Assembly (NCBI GenBank): GCA_029550345.1
Contig: JAKPHK010000068.1
Span: 124,001-188,000, forward strand
Direction of reading: 5' to 3'
Source: Pseudomonadota bacterium
Lineage (GTDB): Bacteria; Pseudomonadota; Alphaproteobacteria; Sphingomonadales; Sphingomonadaceae
Length of the DNA: 64,000 nt
Part shown: positions 10,654 through 19,771 of the stretch, piece after piece
How positions within the stretch are numbered: position 1 is the first letter of the stretch
How the letters are laid out: each line of letters starts with the position of its first letter
Made by a program: the position numbers and the translations under genes
Notes under the pieces: generated by a model
The model's database searches: none
Seen by the model: only the letters and a program-made list of their open reading frames with translations
Told to the model about the DNA's origin: nothing

Positions 10654-10859
10654 CAGTCACTGCCCCCACAATCGCCAGAGTCAGAACTACAAGAGTCTCC
10701 ATTCACAGTGAAGGATCCGTCCCCATCATGAAATCCGCCCGCTCCGCTTGCTCCAAGGCTATGCCTTCCTGTGCGCCGAATGTCGGTGGTCCGGAGTGAA
10801 AGCCAGACGACCAAAAATCCCAGCGCCAATCCAGCGGCAATGGCTAAAATAACTGTCAT
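10653..10859 (-). CDS. Small membrane protein with Gly/Ser/Asp/Cys tail, unknown function
   Basis: A 68-residue protein. Residues 1-22 form one hydrophobic helix (MTVILAIAAGLALGFLVVWL) followed by Arg-rich sequence, so the N-terminus is probably outside and the tail cytoplasmic by the positive-inside rule. The last 30 residues are almost only Gly, Ser, Asp, Asn and two Cys (57 and 64). It is joined to nuoG by an ATGA overlap and to nuoH by a TGATG overlap. I know no named family. Precise coupling supports a real gene, but the low-complexity tail makes homology hard to judge. Confidence 0.65.
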   Translation of the reverse strand: MTVILAIAAGLALGFLVVWLSLRTTDIRRTGRHSLGASGAGGFHDGDGSFTVNGDSCSSDSGDCGGSD

Positions 10860-12859
10860 TCCGCCGCCTCCGCAAAGCTTTCCCCGTGGAGCAATTCCGC
10901 CGAACAGCGCTGCATCGTCACGCTGGCGCGGGCGATCGGGTTGGTCAGGTAGAAGTCCTTAATCGGGTAGGCTTCGATCGAGCCTTTTGCTCCGGCCTTG
11001 CCTTTGGGCAGAGCGCCGTAATCGACGAGCCCTTCCACGCCCAGCGCAGGCACGGCCTTGGCCATCGCCGCGCGCAGCCCTTCAAAGCTGTCGAACCCTA
11101 CCGAAACGCCCAACGCATCGGCCATGGCGCGCAGGATCGTCCAGTCTTCCCGCGCATCACCGGGGGCGAATACGGCCTTGTCGGCCCACTGGACCCGGCC
11201 TTCGGTGTTGACATAGGTGCCCGGCTTTTCGCTGAACGCGGCGGCGGGCAGGATCACATCGGCGGCGTGGGCACCCTTGTCACCATGGTGGCCGATATAG
11301 ACGATCATCGAGCCTGCGAACTTGGCGAAGTCCACCTCGTCCGCGCCGAGCGCGATCAGCATCTTGGGCTTGGCCGCTACCAGATCGGCGATTCCGCCTT
11401 TCTGGGCATAGCCGAGCATCAGCCCGCCCATCCGGCTGGCGGCCATGTGCAGCACGTTGAAACCATTCCAGTTTTCGCGCACCAGCTTGTACTTATCGGA
11501 CAGCGCCAGGCACGCACCCAGCGCGCCCTTGCCCAGCCCTGCCCCGCCCAGGATCAGCGCGGGCCGCTCTGCGCCCTTGAGGGCAGCGTCGGCTTCGGCC
11601 GGGAGCTTGTCCAGCACCGCAAGATCGTTGCCGAGATTGGTGACCGGATAGGTTGCATCCCATTCCGGCCCGACCACGAAAACCTTCGCGCCCTTCTTCA
11701 CCGCCTTGCGCAGGCGGGCATTGAGCAGCGGCGCTTCCCAGCGCACCTGACTGCCGACGATCAGCAGCGCATCGGCCTCTTCGATCCCGGCTAATCCCGT
11801 ATTGAAATTGACCGCGGCCAGGTTCGAACAATCGTAATCCAGTCCGGTCTGCCGCCCTTCGAGCAAATCCGATCCCAGCGCTCCGGCCAGCGCCTTGGCG
11901 GCGAACATCGTTTCGCAATCGACCAGGTCGCCCGCGACAACCGCGACCGACTTGCCCGGACTGATCTTGCCGATCGCGGCAAAAGCCTCATCCCAGCTGA
12001 CCGCCTCAAGCTTGCCGTCGCGGCGCAGGTAGGGCTTGTCGAGCCGGCGGCGGGTCAGGCCATCGACCTGGAAGCGCGCCTTGTCGGAAATCCATTCCTC
12101 GTTCACGTCATCGTTGATTCGCGGCAGCACCCGCATCACTTCGCGGCCCCGGCTGTCGATCCGGATATTCGCACCGCAAGCGTCGGACACGTCGACCGAC
12201 AGCGTCTTCTTCAATTCCCACGGACGAGCCTCAAAGGCATAGGGGCGGCTGGTCAGCGCGCCGACCGGGCACAGGTCGATCACGTTGGCGCTCATCTCAT
12301 GCGCGGCGGCGCGTTCGAGATAGGTGGTGATCTGCATCGCCTCGCCGCGATAGAGTGCGCCGATTTCGTCCACCCCGGCCACTTCCTCGCTGAAGCGGAC
12401 GCAGCGGGTGCACTGGATACAGCGGGTCATCGTGGTCTTGATCAGCGGACCCATGTACTTTTCGGTGACCGCGCGCTTGTTCTCGTGAAAGCGTGAGTGC
12501 CCCCGGCCATAGGCCACCGCCTGATCCTGCAGATCGCACTCGCCGCCCTGGTCGCAGATCGGGCAATCGAGCGGGTGGTTGATCAGGAGGAACTCCATCA
12601 CCCCTTCGCGCGCCTTTTTGACCATTTCGCTGTCGGTGCGGATTTCCTGGCCCTCGGCGGTCGGCAACGCGCACGACGCCTGCGGCTTGGGCGGTCCGGG
12701 CTTCACCTCGACCAGACACATCCGGCAGTTTCCGGCGATCGACAGCCGTTCGTGATAGCAGAACCGCGGGATTTCCTTGCCCGCAAGCTCACAGGCCTGC
12801 AGGACTGTCGCGCCCTGCGGGACTTCAATTTCAACGCCGTCTACGGTGACTTTGGGCAT
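10856..12859 (-). CDS. nuoG: NADH-quinone oxidoreductase subunit G
   Basis: A 667-residue peripheral-arm subunit. An N-terminal [2Fe-2S] domain (CYHERLSIAGNCRMC) is followed by the His-Cys N5 cluster region (CPICDQGGECDLQDQ) and a 4Fe-4S region (CIQCTRCVRFSEEVAGVDE), then a large molybdopterin-oxidoreductase-like domain that carries no cofactor in complex I. The start MPKVTVDGVEIEVPQG at 12859 overlaps the upstream stop by one base (TGATG); longer in-frame readings enter that gene. Length is normal for alphaproteobacteria (about 670-690). Confidence 0.96.
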   Translation of the reverse strand: MPKVTVDGVEIEVPQGATVLQACELAGKEIPRFCYHERLSIAGNCRMCLVEVKPGPPKPQASCALPTAEGQEIRTDSEMVKKAREGVMEFLLINHPLDCPICDQGGECDLQDQAVAYGRGHSRFHENKRAVTEKYMGPLIKTTMTRCIQCTRCVRFSEEVAGVDEIGALYRGEAMQITTYLERAAAHEMSANVIDLCPVGALTSRPYAFEARPWELKKTLSVDVSDACGANIRIDSRGREVMRVLPRINDDVNEEWISDKARFQVDGLTRRRLDKPYLRRDGKLEAVSWDEAFAAIGKISPGKSVAVVAGDLVDCETMFAAKALAGALGSDLLEGRQTGLDYDCSNLAAVNFNTGLAGIEEADALLIVGSQVRWEAPLLNARLRKAVKKGAKVFVVGPEWDATYPVTNLGNDLAVLDKLPAEADAALKGAERPALILGGAGLGKGALGACLALSDKYKLVRENWNGFNVLHMAASRMGGLMLGYAQKGGIADLVAAKPKMLIALGADEVDFAKFAGSMIVYIGHHGDKGAHAADVILPAAAFSEKPGTYVNTEGRVQWADKAVFAPGDAREDWTILRAMADALGVSVGFDSFEGLRAAMAKAVPALGVEGLVDYGALPKGKAGAKGSIEAYPIKDFYLTNPIARASVTMQRCSAELLHGESFAEAAE

Positions 12860-13554
12860 CAGTTCTGACCGCTGTTGGAGGAATTGGAAACCGGCCACAT
12901 CGCCATACCGCGATACAGGGCTTGCGCCATGTACGAGCGAACCGCAGCAGCATCCATCTGGAACTTGTAGCCTTGCATCAGGCATGGGCCGAGCACGGGC
13001 ATCAGTTTGGCTATTTGGGCATCTTCTTCGCGGCTACGCGGAATGGTGCGCAGCAAGGCATCTGCAAGCACCGGATCCGCAGCCACGGTACATTGGGCAA
13101 AGTCATGTGCGACGACTTCGGAAAGAGCATAACCTTCCAGTTTCGCTGCCACCCATTCCTTTGGCAGTGCCATCGCGCTGTGATCGAACGATTCAAAATT
13201 GGGTGTGTTCGGGTTGCTCATCAAATACATTTCTTCGGCGAGCGCACCGCGAAGTTGGGCGAAGCCGATCCGCATGGCCGAAAAACGGGCGATCATGCAT
13301 GGTTCCATCACCTTCATGACTGCCTGGCCAACACGAAATTCGACGCTTGAGCCGGGCAGAGAAGCCACCATAGACCGCGCATAGGCGGGTTTCTTGCGAA
13401 CTGCACAGCCAGCTAGACGTTTCAACTCTATTGCGCCGTCGACATAGTCTTTCGCTCGCGGCGTCCCGACGACCTCGTGACTACTTGACGGGATCTGACC
13501 CAAGGCAGAGCTGGTCCAGACGAGGAGCAAGATCGGAAGCAGCGCGCGCTTCAT
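12859..13554 (-). CDS. Exported protein with two C-x35-C modules, unknown function (paralogue of 13697-14434)
   Basis: A 231-residue protein starting with a clear Sec signal peptide (MKRALLPILLLVWTSSALGQ). The mature part holds two similar modules: Cys50 and Cys86, then Cys155 and Cys191, each pair 36 residues apart. After the second Cys each module ends in a stretch resembling LRGALAEEMY or VRSYMAQALYR. The paired cysteines in an exported protein suggest disulfides. The neighbour at 13697-14434 has the same plan. The stop overlaps nuoG as TGATG, and a purine-rich stretch precedes the ATG at 13554. I do not recognise a named family, and a role with complex I is only suggested by position. Confidence 0.75.
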   Translation of the reverse strand: MKRALLPILLLVWTSSALGQIPSSSHEVVGTPRAKDYVDGAIELKRLAGCAVRKKPAYARSMVASLPGSSVEFRVGQAVMKVMEPCMIARFSAMRIGFAQLRGALAEEMYLMSNPNTPNFESFDHSAMALPKEWVAAKLEGYALSEVVAHDFAQCTVAADPVLADALLRTIPRSREEDAQIAKLMPVLGPCLMQGYKFQMDAAAVRSYMAQALYRGMAMWPVSNSSNSGQN

Positions 13555-13696
13555 TCCGCACCCCCGCTTGCGATTTTCCCAGCGCGCCAGCCCGCCCCGG
13601 ATCGCGAACGGCCCTGCGTAATGCGCGATGCCGAAATGTCGGCCACACGAATGGCGCACCTGTCGCGCCAAGCCACTTGTTGAATTTGCCCAAGCA

Positions 13697-14434
13697 TCAG
13701 CTTGCCGCTCCACCGGTCCTGATCGCGCTGGCCAGGCGGTAATAGGCAACCGCCAGTGAGCCGCGCAGCGACATCCGGTCAAATTTCAGGGTCTGGCCCT
13801 TGGGCAGACAGTTCCCGATCGCGGGGGTAACGGCCTTGAGCGAAGCCAGTTCCTCGGGCGTATCGAGCGCGGTCAGCAAGACCGCACGGGTTCCCGCACC
13901 ATCCATCCGCGCGACGCATTCGCCCAGCTTGGCCATCGTCACGTCGGCGGCCTTTTCTTCGAACTTCTGCCGTTGAAGCGCGATGCGCTTGTCCGAAAGA
14001 GTGTTGCCGTCGCCATCGGTCGTGCTGACCGGGTATGGCTCTTCATATGTCAGCGTCGGCACCGATGCGAAATCTGTTGCTGTGAGGCTGGCGGCTTCAC
14101 GATCGAACAGCGCCTGGGCGATGGCCCAGCGGATCATGACATCCGGGAGCCTGAGCTTGCCGCGGCTTGTCAGGCTCTTCTGATCGTCCATCGCAACGCG
14201 CAACAGTTCTTCACCGGGCATACATTCCTTGCTCAGCAAGACCTGCTCATCCTGGTTGCGGCGGCTGACAAACCCGCCCGAAAGCACGAATTCGCGCGCT
14301 TTCGCGGGTTCATACTTGACGATGCACTTGCCGTAATCGGCCATGCCCTGGCGCAATGCCCTCATGTCAGGCGTAGCGGCTGGGGCAGCGCTGGCGATCA
14401 CTACCGGAACGATCAGAAGCGCACGAAGTTTCAT
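13697..14434 (-). CDS. Exported protein with two paired-cysteine modules, unknown function (paralogue of 12859-13554)
   Basis: A 245-residue protein with an N-terminal signal peptide ([20 protein letters not shown]). Cys37/Cys71 and Cys173/Cys209 form two pairs 34 and 36 residues apart, as in the downstream paralogue. Shared features are a G-x-C start, an acidic or Ser-containing middle, a [14 protein letters not shown] segment, and an ending resembling [11 protein letters not shown]. The two modules are separated by a linker of about 60 residues (roughly 112-170) that the paralogue has in shorter form. The ATG overlaps the nuoF stop as ATGA. The 142-base gap to the next gene holds no ORF I would defend. 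Confidence 0.75.
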   Translation of the reverse strand: MKLRALLIVPVVIASAAPAATPDMRALRQGMADYGKCIVKYEPAKAREFVLSGGFVSRRNQDEQVLLSKECMPGEELLRVAMDDQKSLTSRGKLRLPDVMIRWAIAQALFDREAASLTATDFASVPTLTYEEPYPVSTTDGDGNTLSDKRIALQRQKFEEKAADVTMAKLGECVARMDGAGTRAVLLTALDTPEELASLKAVTPAIGNCLPKGQTLKFDRMSLRGSLAVAYYRLASAIRTGGAAS

Positions 14435-15714
14435 TCTGCCGCCTCCCGCACATTTTCAGCAATCCGCTTTTCCAGCTCGGGCCGGAAGTGGCGGATCAGG
14501 CCCTGGATCGGCCAGGCGGCAGCATCGCCGAGCGCGCAGATGGTGTGGCCTTCAACCTGCTTGGTGACGTTCCACAGCATATCGATTTCCTCGATATCGG
14601 CGTCGCCGGTGCGCAGGCGCTCCATCACCCGCCACATCCACCCGGTGCCTTCACGACACGGGGTGCACTGGCCGCAGCTTTCGTGCTTGTAGAAGTAGGA
14701 CAGGCGCGAAATCGCCCGGACGATATCGGTGGACTTGTCCATCACGATAACCGCGGCGGTGCCAAGGCCCGAGCCGAGTTCGCGCAGACCGTCAAAGTCC
14801 ATCGGCGCGTCCTTGATCTGGGCAGCCGGAACCAGCGGGACCGAGCTTCCGCCCGGGATCACCGCCAGCAGATTATCCCAGCCGCCAGTGATCCCGCCGC
14901 AGTGCTTTTCGATCAGTTCGCTGAACGGGATCGACATCGATTCCTCGACCACGCAGGGCTTTTCGACGTGACCGCTGATCTGGAACAGCTTGGTGCCCTT
15001 GTTGTTGTCACGCCCGAAGCTGCTGAACCAGCCCGCGCCGCGCCGCATGATCGTGGGGGCAACGGCGATTGATTCGACATTGTTGACCGTGGTCGGGCAG
15101 CCATAGAGACCCGCGCCGGCCGGGAACGGCGGTTTGAGCCGGGGCTGGCCCTTCTTGCCCTCGATGCTCTCGATCATCGCGGTTTCTTCGCCGCAGATGT
15201 AGGCGCCCGCGCCGCGGTGGACGAAGACGTCGAAATCGTAGCCGCTCTTGCAGGCGTTCTTGCCGATCAGCCCGGCGTCATAGGCTTCCTGAACGGCTGC
15301 GAACAGCGTCTCCGCCTCGCGGATGTATTCGCCGCGGATATAGATATAGGCCGCCCGCGCACCCATCGCGAAGCCGGCGACCAGAGCGCCTTCGATCAGC
15401 TTGTGCGGATCGTGGCGGATGATCTCGCGGTCCTTACACGAACCGGGTTCGGATTCGTCGGCGTTGATGACCAGGAAGCTCGGCCGGTTGGGGTTTGGCT
15501 CCTTGGGCATGAACGACCACTTCAGGCCGGTCGGGAAGCCGGCCCCGCCGCGTCCGCGCAGGCCACTGGCCTTGATCTCTTCAATGATCGCGTCCTTGCC
15601 CTTGGCCAGGATTGCCTTGGTATCGTCCCAATCACCCCGCTTGCGGGCAGCGGCCAGCGTCCACGGCTGATAGCCGTAGAGGTTGGTGAATATGCGGTCC
15701 TTATCAGCCAGCAT
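14431..15714 (-). CDS. nuoF: NADH-quinone oxidoreductase subunit F (FMN/NADH site)
   Basis: A 427-residue subunit that binds NADH and FMN and carries the N3 cluster. The glycine-rich FMN loop [13 protein letters not shown], the [12 protein letters not shown] segment and the cluster motif [12 protein letters not shown] are present. I chose the ATG at 15714 (MLADKDRIF) because an AAGGA Shine-Dalgarno lies 8 bases before it; an ATG at 15723 sits directly against that sequence. The start region overlaps the end of a 35-residue ORF. Confidence 0.96.
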   Translation of the reverse strand: MLADKDRIFTNLYGYQPWTLAAARKRGDWDDTKAILAKGKDAIIEEIKASGLRGRGGAGFPTGLKWSFMPKEPNPNRPSFLVINADESEPGSCKDREIIRHDPHKLIEGALVAGFAMGARAAYIYIRGEYIREAETLFAAVQEAYDAGLIGKNACKSGYDFDVFVHRGAGAYICGEETAMIESIEGKKGQPRLKPPFPAGAGLYGCPTTVNNVESIAVAPTIMRRGAGWFSSFGRDNNKGTKLFQISGHVEKPCVVEESMSIPFSELIEKHCGGITGGWDNLLAVIPGGSSVPLVPAAQIKDAPMDFDGLRELGSGLGTAAVIVMDKSTDIVRAISRLSYFYKHESCGQCTPCREGTGWMWRVMERLRTGDADIEEIDMLWNVTKQVEGHTICALGDAAAWPIQGLIRHFRPELEKRIAENVREAAE

Positions 15715-15811
15715 TGTCGCCATCCTTGTTCTTCTGCCTTGCCGCATAAACGGCAAAGAAGGTGGCCATTGCGCCCATAAATGCGGCGCCGAGCGCAATC
15801 CAGACGGCCAT
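15704..15811 (-). CDS. 35-residue single-helix membrane peptide between nuoE and nuoF
   Basis: A very short [23 protein letters not shown], then VYAAR and a charged tail ending GDNAG. Residues 2-23 form one hydrophobic helix with small residues (Gly, Ala), followed by Arg/Lys, so it is probably a bitopic protein with a cytoplasmic C-terminus. The ATG overlaps the nuoE stop as TGATG and the stop lies 11 bases inside nuoF, both signs of translational coupling. It is too short for most gene callers. No family is known to me. Confidence 0.6.
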   Translation of the reverse strand: MAVWIALGAAFMGAMATFFAVYAARQKNKDGDNAG

Positions 15812-16479
15812 CACCAATCCCCCCGGTAATCGTGGTTGGCCTTGACCATGTCCTTGAGCGAAGTCGGCCCGCCGCTGGGTTCAACTGTGTGGCGGCCCGG
15901 CTCTTGCGTCCCAGCCTTGGGCGTCTTGCCCGCCGCCAGCGCATCGAGCACAGCGTCGAGCCGCTCGGCAGTCAGGTCTTCGTAATTGTCATCGTTAATC
16001 TGGACCATCGGGGCAGAGGCGCAGTTGCCCATGCATTCCACCTCGGTCAGCGTCCACAGCCCGTCATCGCTGGTGTGGCCCTTTGCCATCCCACGCTTTT
16101 TGCAGGCGGCCAGGATCGCATCGGACCCGCGCAGCATACAGGGCGTGGTGCCGCAAACCTGCACGTGGAACCGGCCGACCGGGACCAGATTGTACATGGT
16201 GTAGAAACTCGCCACCTCGACCACGCGGATGATCGGCATGTCGAGATAGGCCGCGACATATTCCATCACCGGGATCGGCAGCCAGCCCTGCGTATTGGTT
16301 TCCGCCCCAACCTGCCGCTGGGCGAGATCGAGCAGCGGCATTACTGCACTGCGCTGACGCCCGGCCGGATAGCGCGCGACGATCTCTTTCGCCTTGGCCG
16401 CGTTTTCCTTGGTCCAGGCAAAGCTCCCCCACCGCACGCGCAGTTCGGGGGTATCGGGTTCGAGATGACGATCAGCCAT
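15811..16479 (-). CDS. nuoE: NADH-quinone oxidoreductase subunit E ([2Fe-2S])
   Basis: A 222-residue thioredoxin-fold subunit carrying cluster N1a. The four ligands are Cys109 and Cys114 (VCGTTPC) and Cys149 and Cys153 (CMGNCASAP). Start MADRHLEPDTPEL at 16479 overlaps the preceding stop as TAATG. The C-terminal 45 residues after the 2Fe-2S domain are polar and low-complexity, a feature seen in many alphaproteobacterial NuoE proteins. It works with NuoF and NuoG in the NADH dehydrogenase module. Confidence 0.96.
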   Translation of the reverse strand: MADRHLEPDTPELRVRWGSFAWTKENAAKAKEIVARYPAGRQRSAVMPLLDLAQRQVGAETNTQGWLPIPVMEYVAAYLDMPIIRVVEVASFYTMYNLVPVGRFHVQVCGTTPCMLRGSDAILAACKKRGMAKGHTSDDGLWTLTEVECMGNCASAPMVQINDDNYEDLTAERLDAVLDALAAGKTPKAGTQEPGRHTVEPSGGPTSLKDMVKANHDYRGDW

Positions 16480-16814
16480 TAGCGAACGAACTCCACGCGA
16501 GAGCACTTGTCGCCCTCGAACGAATAGATTGATATGACTTCGAAGGGTTCCGAGGCGGCAGAGCGCCAGACCTTTTCATGCAGCACAGCATAGTCGCCCA
16601 GGTGATAGCCGGTGACGATCTCTGCGTGGTTCTCAGGAAATTCCGCGAACATCTTCTTCAGACCCTCGCGCACGCCTTCCTTGCCTTCACGCAGCACCGC
16701 GCCACGATAGCCCGCTTCGCAGGCATCGTCGGTCATCAGCGACACATATGCATCGGCATCCTGCGCGTTGTAGTGCGCGATCATCTGGGTGGCGATCTGG
16801 AGGCGATAGGGCAT
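16479..16814 (-). CDS. SnoaL/NTF2-like cone-fold protein inside the nuo operon
   Basis: A 111-residue protein without signal peptide or membrane segment. The pattern of an N-terminal helix (QMIAHYNAQDADAYVSLMTDD), a stretch like GYRGAVLREGKEGVREGLKKMF and a C-terminal strand ending RVEFVR resembles the SnoaL/ketosteroid-isomerase superfamily. Members bind or isomerise small hydrophobic ligands, but the substrate cannot be named. It overlaps nuoD and nuoE by one base on each side (TAATG), so it is expressed with complex I. Confidence 0.75.
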   Translation of the reverse strand: MPYRLQIATQMIAHYNAQDADAYVSLMTDDACEAGYRGAVLREGKEGVREGLKKMFAEFPENHAEIVTGYHLGDYAVLHEKVWRSAASEPFEVISIYSFEGDKCSRVEFVR

Positions 16815-18025
16815 TACCGGTCACACTCCCCGAACACCACGTCGATCGCGCCAAGGATGGCGGTTGCGTCGGGCAGCATGTGGCCCTTGCACATGAAGTC
16901 CATCGCCTGAAGGTGGCTGAACGCGGTCGGGCGGATCTTGCAGCGGTAGGGTTTGTTGCTGCCGTCCGAGACCAGATAGACTCCGAATTCGCCCTTGGGG
17001 CTTTCGGTCGCAACGTAAACCTCACCAGCGGGCACGTGGAAGCCTTCGGTATAAAGCTTGAAGTGGTGGATCAGGCTTTCCATCGACTGCTTCATCTCGG
17101 CCCGCTTGGGCGGAGAGACCTTGCCGTCAGTACTGGCGACCGGACCTTGCGGCATCTGGGCGATGCACTGCTTCATGATCCGGGCAGACTGGCGCACTTC
17201 CTCAACGCGGACCATGAAACGGTCATAGCAGTCGGAATTGGTGCCGACCGGCACTTCGAAGTCCATCCGGTCATAGACATCGTAGGGCTGGCTCTTGCGC
17301 AGATCCCACGGAATGCCCGCGGCGCGGATCATCGGGCCGGAAAAGCCCCAGGCCAGCGCGTCTTCCTTGCTCACCTTGGCAATATCGACATTGCGCTGCT
17401 TGAAGATGCGATTGTCGATCACCAGGCTCATCGCGTCGTCGAACAGGCGCGGCAGACGATCGTCCAGCCAGGTGGCGATATCGTCGAGCAGCGCCTGCGG
17501 CACGTCCTGGTGGACCCCGCCGGGGCGGAACCACGCACTGTGCATCCGCGCGCCCGACGCGCGCTCGAAGAAGTTGAGGCAATCCTCGCGAATTTCGAAC
17601 AGCCACAGGTTCGGCGTCATCGCGCCGACGTCCATCACGTGCGAACCCATGTTGAGCATATGGTTGCAGATCCGGGTCAGCTCGGCGAACAGCACCCGCA
17701 GGTATTGCCCGCGCAGCGGCACCTCAAGATTGAGCAACTTTTCGACCGCCAGCACATAGCTGTGCTCCATCCCCAGCGGCGAGCAATAGTCGAGCCGGTC
17801 GAAATAGGGCAGCGCCTGAAGATAGGTCTTGTGCTCGATCAGCTTTTCGGTGCCGCGGTGGAGCAGGCCGACGTGCGGATCGACCCGCTCGATGATTTCA
17901 CCGTCCAGCTCCAGCACCATGCGCAGCACGCCGTGCGCGGCCGGATGCTGCGGTCCAAAGTTGATCGTGTAGTTGGTGATGACTTCATGGCCGGTGGTCG
18001 GCGATTCCTCGAGAGTGAAGCTCAT
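16814..18025 (-). CDS. nuoD: NADH-quinone oxidoreductase subunit D
   Basis: A 403-residue peripheral subunit that lines the quinone site at the membrane interface. Features of the 49-kDa/hydrogenase-like fold are present: [21 protein letters not shown] and the C-terminus DVVFGECDR. The usual quinone-site His (in GPQHPAAHG) is present. It overlaps nuoC by 4 bases (ATGA) and the SnoaL gene by one base. Confidence 0.97.
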   Translation of the reverse strand: MSFTLEESPTTGHEVITNYTINFGPQHPAAHGVLRMVLELDGEIIERVDPHVGLLHRGTEKLIEHKTYLQALPYFDRLDYCSPLGMEHSYVLAVEKLLNLEVPLRGQYLRVLFAELTRICNHMLNMGSHVMDVGAMTPNLWLFEIREDCLNFFERASGARMHSAWFRPGGVHQDVPQALLDDIATWLDDRLPRLFDDAMSLVIDNRIFKQRNVDIAKVSKEDALAWGFSGPMIRAAGIPWDLRKSQPYDVYDRMDFEVPVGTNSDCYDRFMVRVEEVRQSARIMKQCIAQMPQGPVASTDGKVSPPKRAEMKQSMESLIHHFKLYTEGFHVPAGEVYVATESPKGEFGVYLVSDGSNKPYRCKIRPTAFSHLQAMDFMCKGHMLPDATAILGAIDVVFGECDR

Positions 18026-18651
18026 GCCTTGCCTCCCTCTGCCTTTTCATCGCCGGGCAGGACATAGTCCGCGCCTTCCCATGGCGACATGAAATCGAAC
18101 TGGCGCAGGTCCTGGTTGAGCTTGACCGGCTCATAGACCACCCGCCCCTGCTCCTGCGAATAGCGCAGTTCGACATAGCCGGTCAGCGGGAAATCCTTGC
18201 GGAAGGGATGCCCTTCGAAGCCGTAGTCAGTCAGAATCCGGCGCAGGTCCTGGTTGCCTTCGAAGATCACGCCGTAAAGGTCGAACACTTCGCGTTCGAG
18301 CCAGCCGGCGTTAGGCCACAACGTCGTCACGGTCGGCACCGGGGTGTTTTCGGCAGCGTGAACCTTCACCAGCAGGCGGTGATTTTTCGTCACCGACAGC
18401 AGCATATAGACCACGTCGAACCGCTCGGCCCGCTCAGGGTAATCGGCCCCGGCGATTTCCATCAGCTGCTGGTATTCATGCTGATCGCGCAGAATACGCA
18501 GTGCATTCTCGATCTCGCCGCGCGCGATCGTCAGCACGATCTCACCATGCTGTTCAACAGCAGAAGTGAGCATCGATCCCAGCGATGCCGCCAGCGTGTC
18601 AATCACGCCGTCGTTCGAAGCGAAACGGGGGGCGGAGTGCACGACGGTCAT
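18022..18651 (-). CDS. nuoC: NADH-quinone oxidoreductase subunit C
   Basis: A 209-residue peripheral subunit, separate from NuoD (not fused as in E. coli). The signature [20 protein letters not shown] and the [20 protein letters not shown] segment are typical of the 30-kDa subunit. I start it at 18651 ([10 protein letters not shown]), where the ATG overlaps the preceding stop as ATGA. Longer in-frame starts lie inside that gene. Confidence 0.96.
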   Translation of the reverse strand: MTVVHSAPRFASNDGVIDTLAASLGSMLTSAVEQHGEIVLTIARGEIENALRILRDQHEYQQLMEIAGADYPERAERFDVVYMLLSVTKNHRLLVKVHAAENTPVPTVTTLWPNAGWLEREVFDLYGVIFEGNQDLRRILTDYGFEGHPFRKDFPLTGYVELRYSQEQGRVVYEPVKLNQDLRQFDFMSPWEGADYVLPGDEKAEGGKA

Positions 18652-19217
18652 CCGACAAAGGCCAGAGAATTGAAGATGCGGAGCGCCTTGGCCTTGGTGG
18701 TGCTGCAATCATCCGCCCGGGCGAAATAGTTGATCGTCACCAGATCGGCACCGCGCCGCACGGCAAGCTTCCACTTGCACATCGCGGCGTCCTTCACGAG
18801 CGAAATGAACGCCCGGTCACCCTTGTGCTTGATGCGATCGACCTTTCCGATCTTGGTATCATCGGCCATTTGCTTGTCGAAGAAATAGTCCGCCCCGGCG
18901 GCGCCGGTATCATAGCCAGCACGCAGGACCAGCGCCCAGCCCTCAAGCTTTTCGGGCTCGACACACACGACGATCGTCGCGGCCTTGGCATAGGGCGACT
19001 TGCCATCGGAATTTGGCGCATCGGCAAAGCTCAGCTCATTGAACTTACACGGCATCTCAAAGGTCATGCCGCCAGTGACAGTGCGAACGCTGGTGAAGCC
19101 ATCGGCGTCCAACGTGCCGGCCCCGCTCTGGTGCCGCTGCATATCGCCCGGCGCGGCCAGAGCCACTCCCGGCAGCGCCAGAGCCAGCGAAGCAATCGAA
19201 ATCAGGGTCTTTTTCAT
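18648..19217 (-). CDS. Exported four-cysteine protein of unknown function between nuoB and nuoC
   Basis: A 189-residue protein with a Sec signal peptide of about 22 residues ([20 protein letters not shown]). Four cysteines (57, 85, 147, 171) remain in the mature part and could form disulfides. The spacing differs from the paired-cysteine modules at 12859-14434, so I do not count it as a paralogue. It is a mixed alpha/beta soluble protein by composition, with no motif I recognise. ATGA overlaps join it to both nuoB and nuoC. Confidence 0.7.
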   Translation of the reverse strand: MKKTLISIASLALALPGVALAAPGDMQRHQSGAGTLDADGFTSVRTVTGGMTFEMPCKFNELSFADAPNSDGKSPYAKAATIVVCVEPEKLEGWALVLRAGYDTGAAGADYFFDKQMADDTKIGKVDRIKHKGDRAFISLVKDAAMCKWKLAVRRGADLVTINYFARADDCSTTKAKALRIFNSLAFVG

Positions 19218-19771
19218 CGCTCGATCGTCCCCACGCGGCGGATCTTCCGCTGCAATTGCATCACACCGTACATCAGTGCCTCTGCGGTCGGCGGACAGCC
19301 CGGAACGTAGATATCAACCGGCACGATACGGTCACACCCGCGCACCACGCTGTAACTGTAGTGGTAGTAACCGCCACCATTAGCGCAGCTGCCCATGCTG
19401 ATGACATATTTCGGTTCGCTCATCTGGTCATAGACCTTGCGCAGCGCCGGGGCCATCTTGTTGCAGAGCGTTCCCGCCACGATCATCACGTCGCTCTGGC
19501 GCGGGGACGCGCGCGGGGCGAAGCCGAAGCGTTCCATGTCATAGCGCGGCATGTTGACGTGGATCATCTCCACCGCGCAGCAGGCCAGGCCGAAGGTCAT
19601 CCACCACAGCGAGCCGGTCCGGGCCCACTGGAACAGATCTTCGGTGCTGGTGACGACAAAGCCCTTGTCGTTCACCTCGGCGTTGACCGAGTTGAAGAAA
19701 TCCGCATCCGGCGGGACCAGATCGTGCCGGTTCCAGAGCGGACGGCCAATAGCGTCGAGTTGGTCGGTCAT
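19214..19771 (-). CDS. nuoB: NADH-quinone oxidoreductase subunit B (cluster N2)
   Basis: A 185-residue subunit that carries the terminal [4Fe-4S] cluster N2. The tandem cysteine motif CCAVEMIH starts at Cys64, with Cys129 (GSCANGGG) and Cys159 ([11 protein letters not shown]) completing the ligands. The ATG at 19771 ([13 protein letters not shown]) overlaps the nuoA stop as ATGA; an in-frame ATG farther upstream would lie within nuoA. Confidence 0.97.
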   Translation of the reverse strand: MTDQLDAIGRPLWNRHDLVPPDADFFNSVNAEVNDKGFVVTSTEDLFQWARTGSLWWMTFGLACCAVEMIHVNMPRYDMERFGFAPRASPRQSDVMIVAGTLCNKMAPALRKVYDQMSEPKYVISMGSCANGGGYYHYSYSVVRGCDRIVPVDIYVPGCPPTAEALMYGVMQLQRKIRRVGTIER

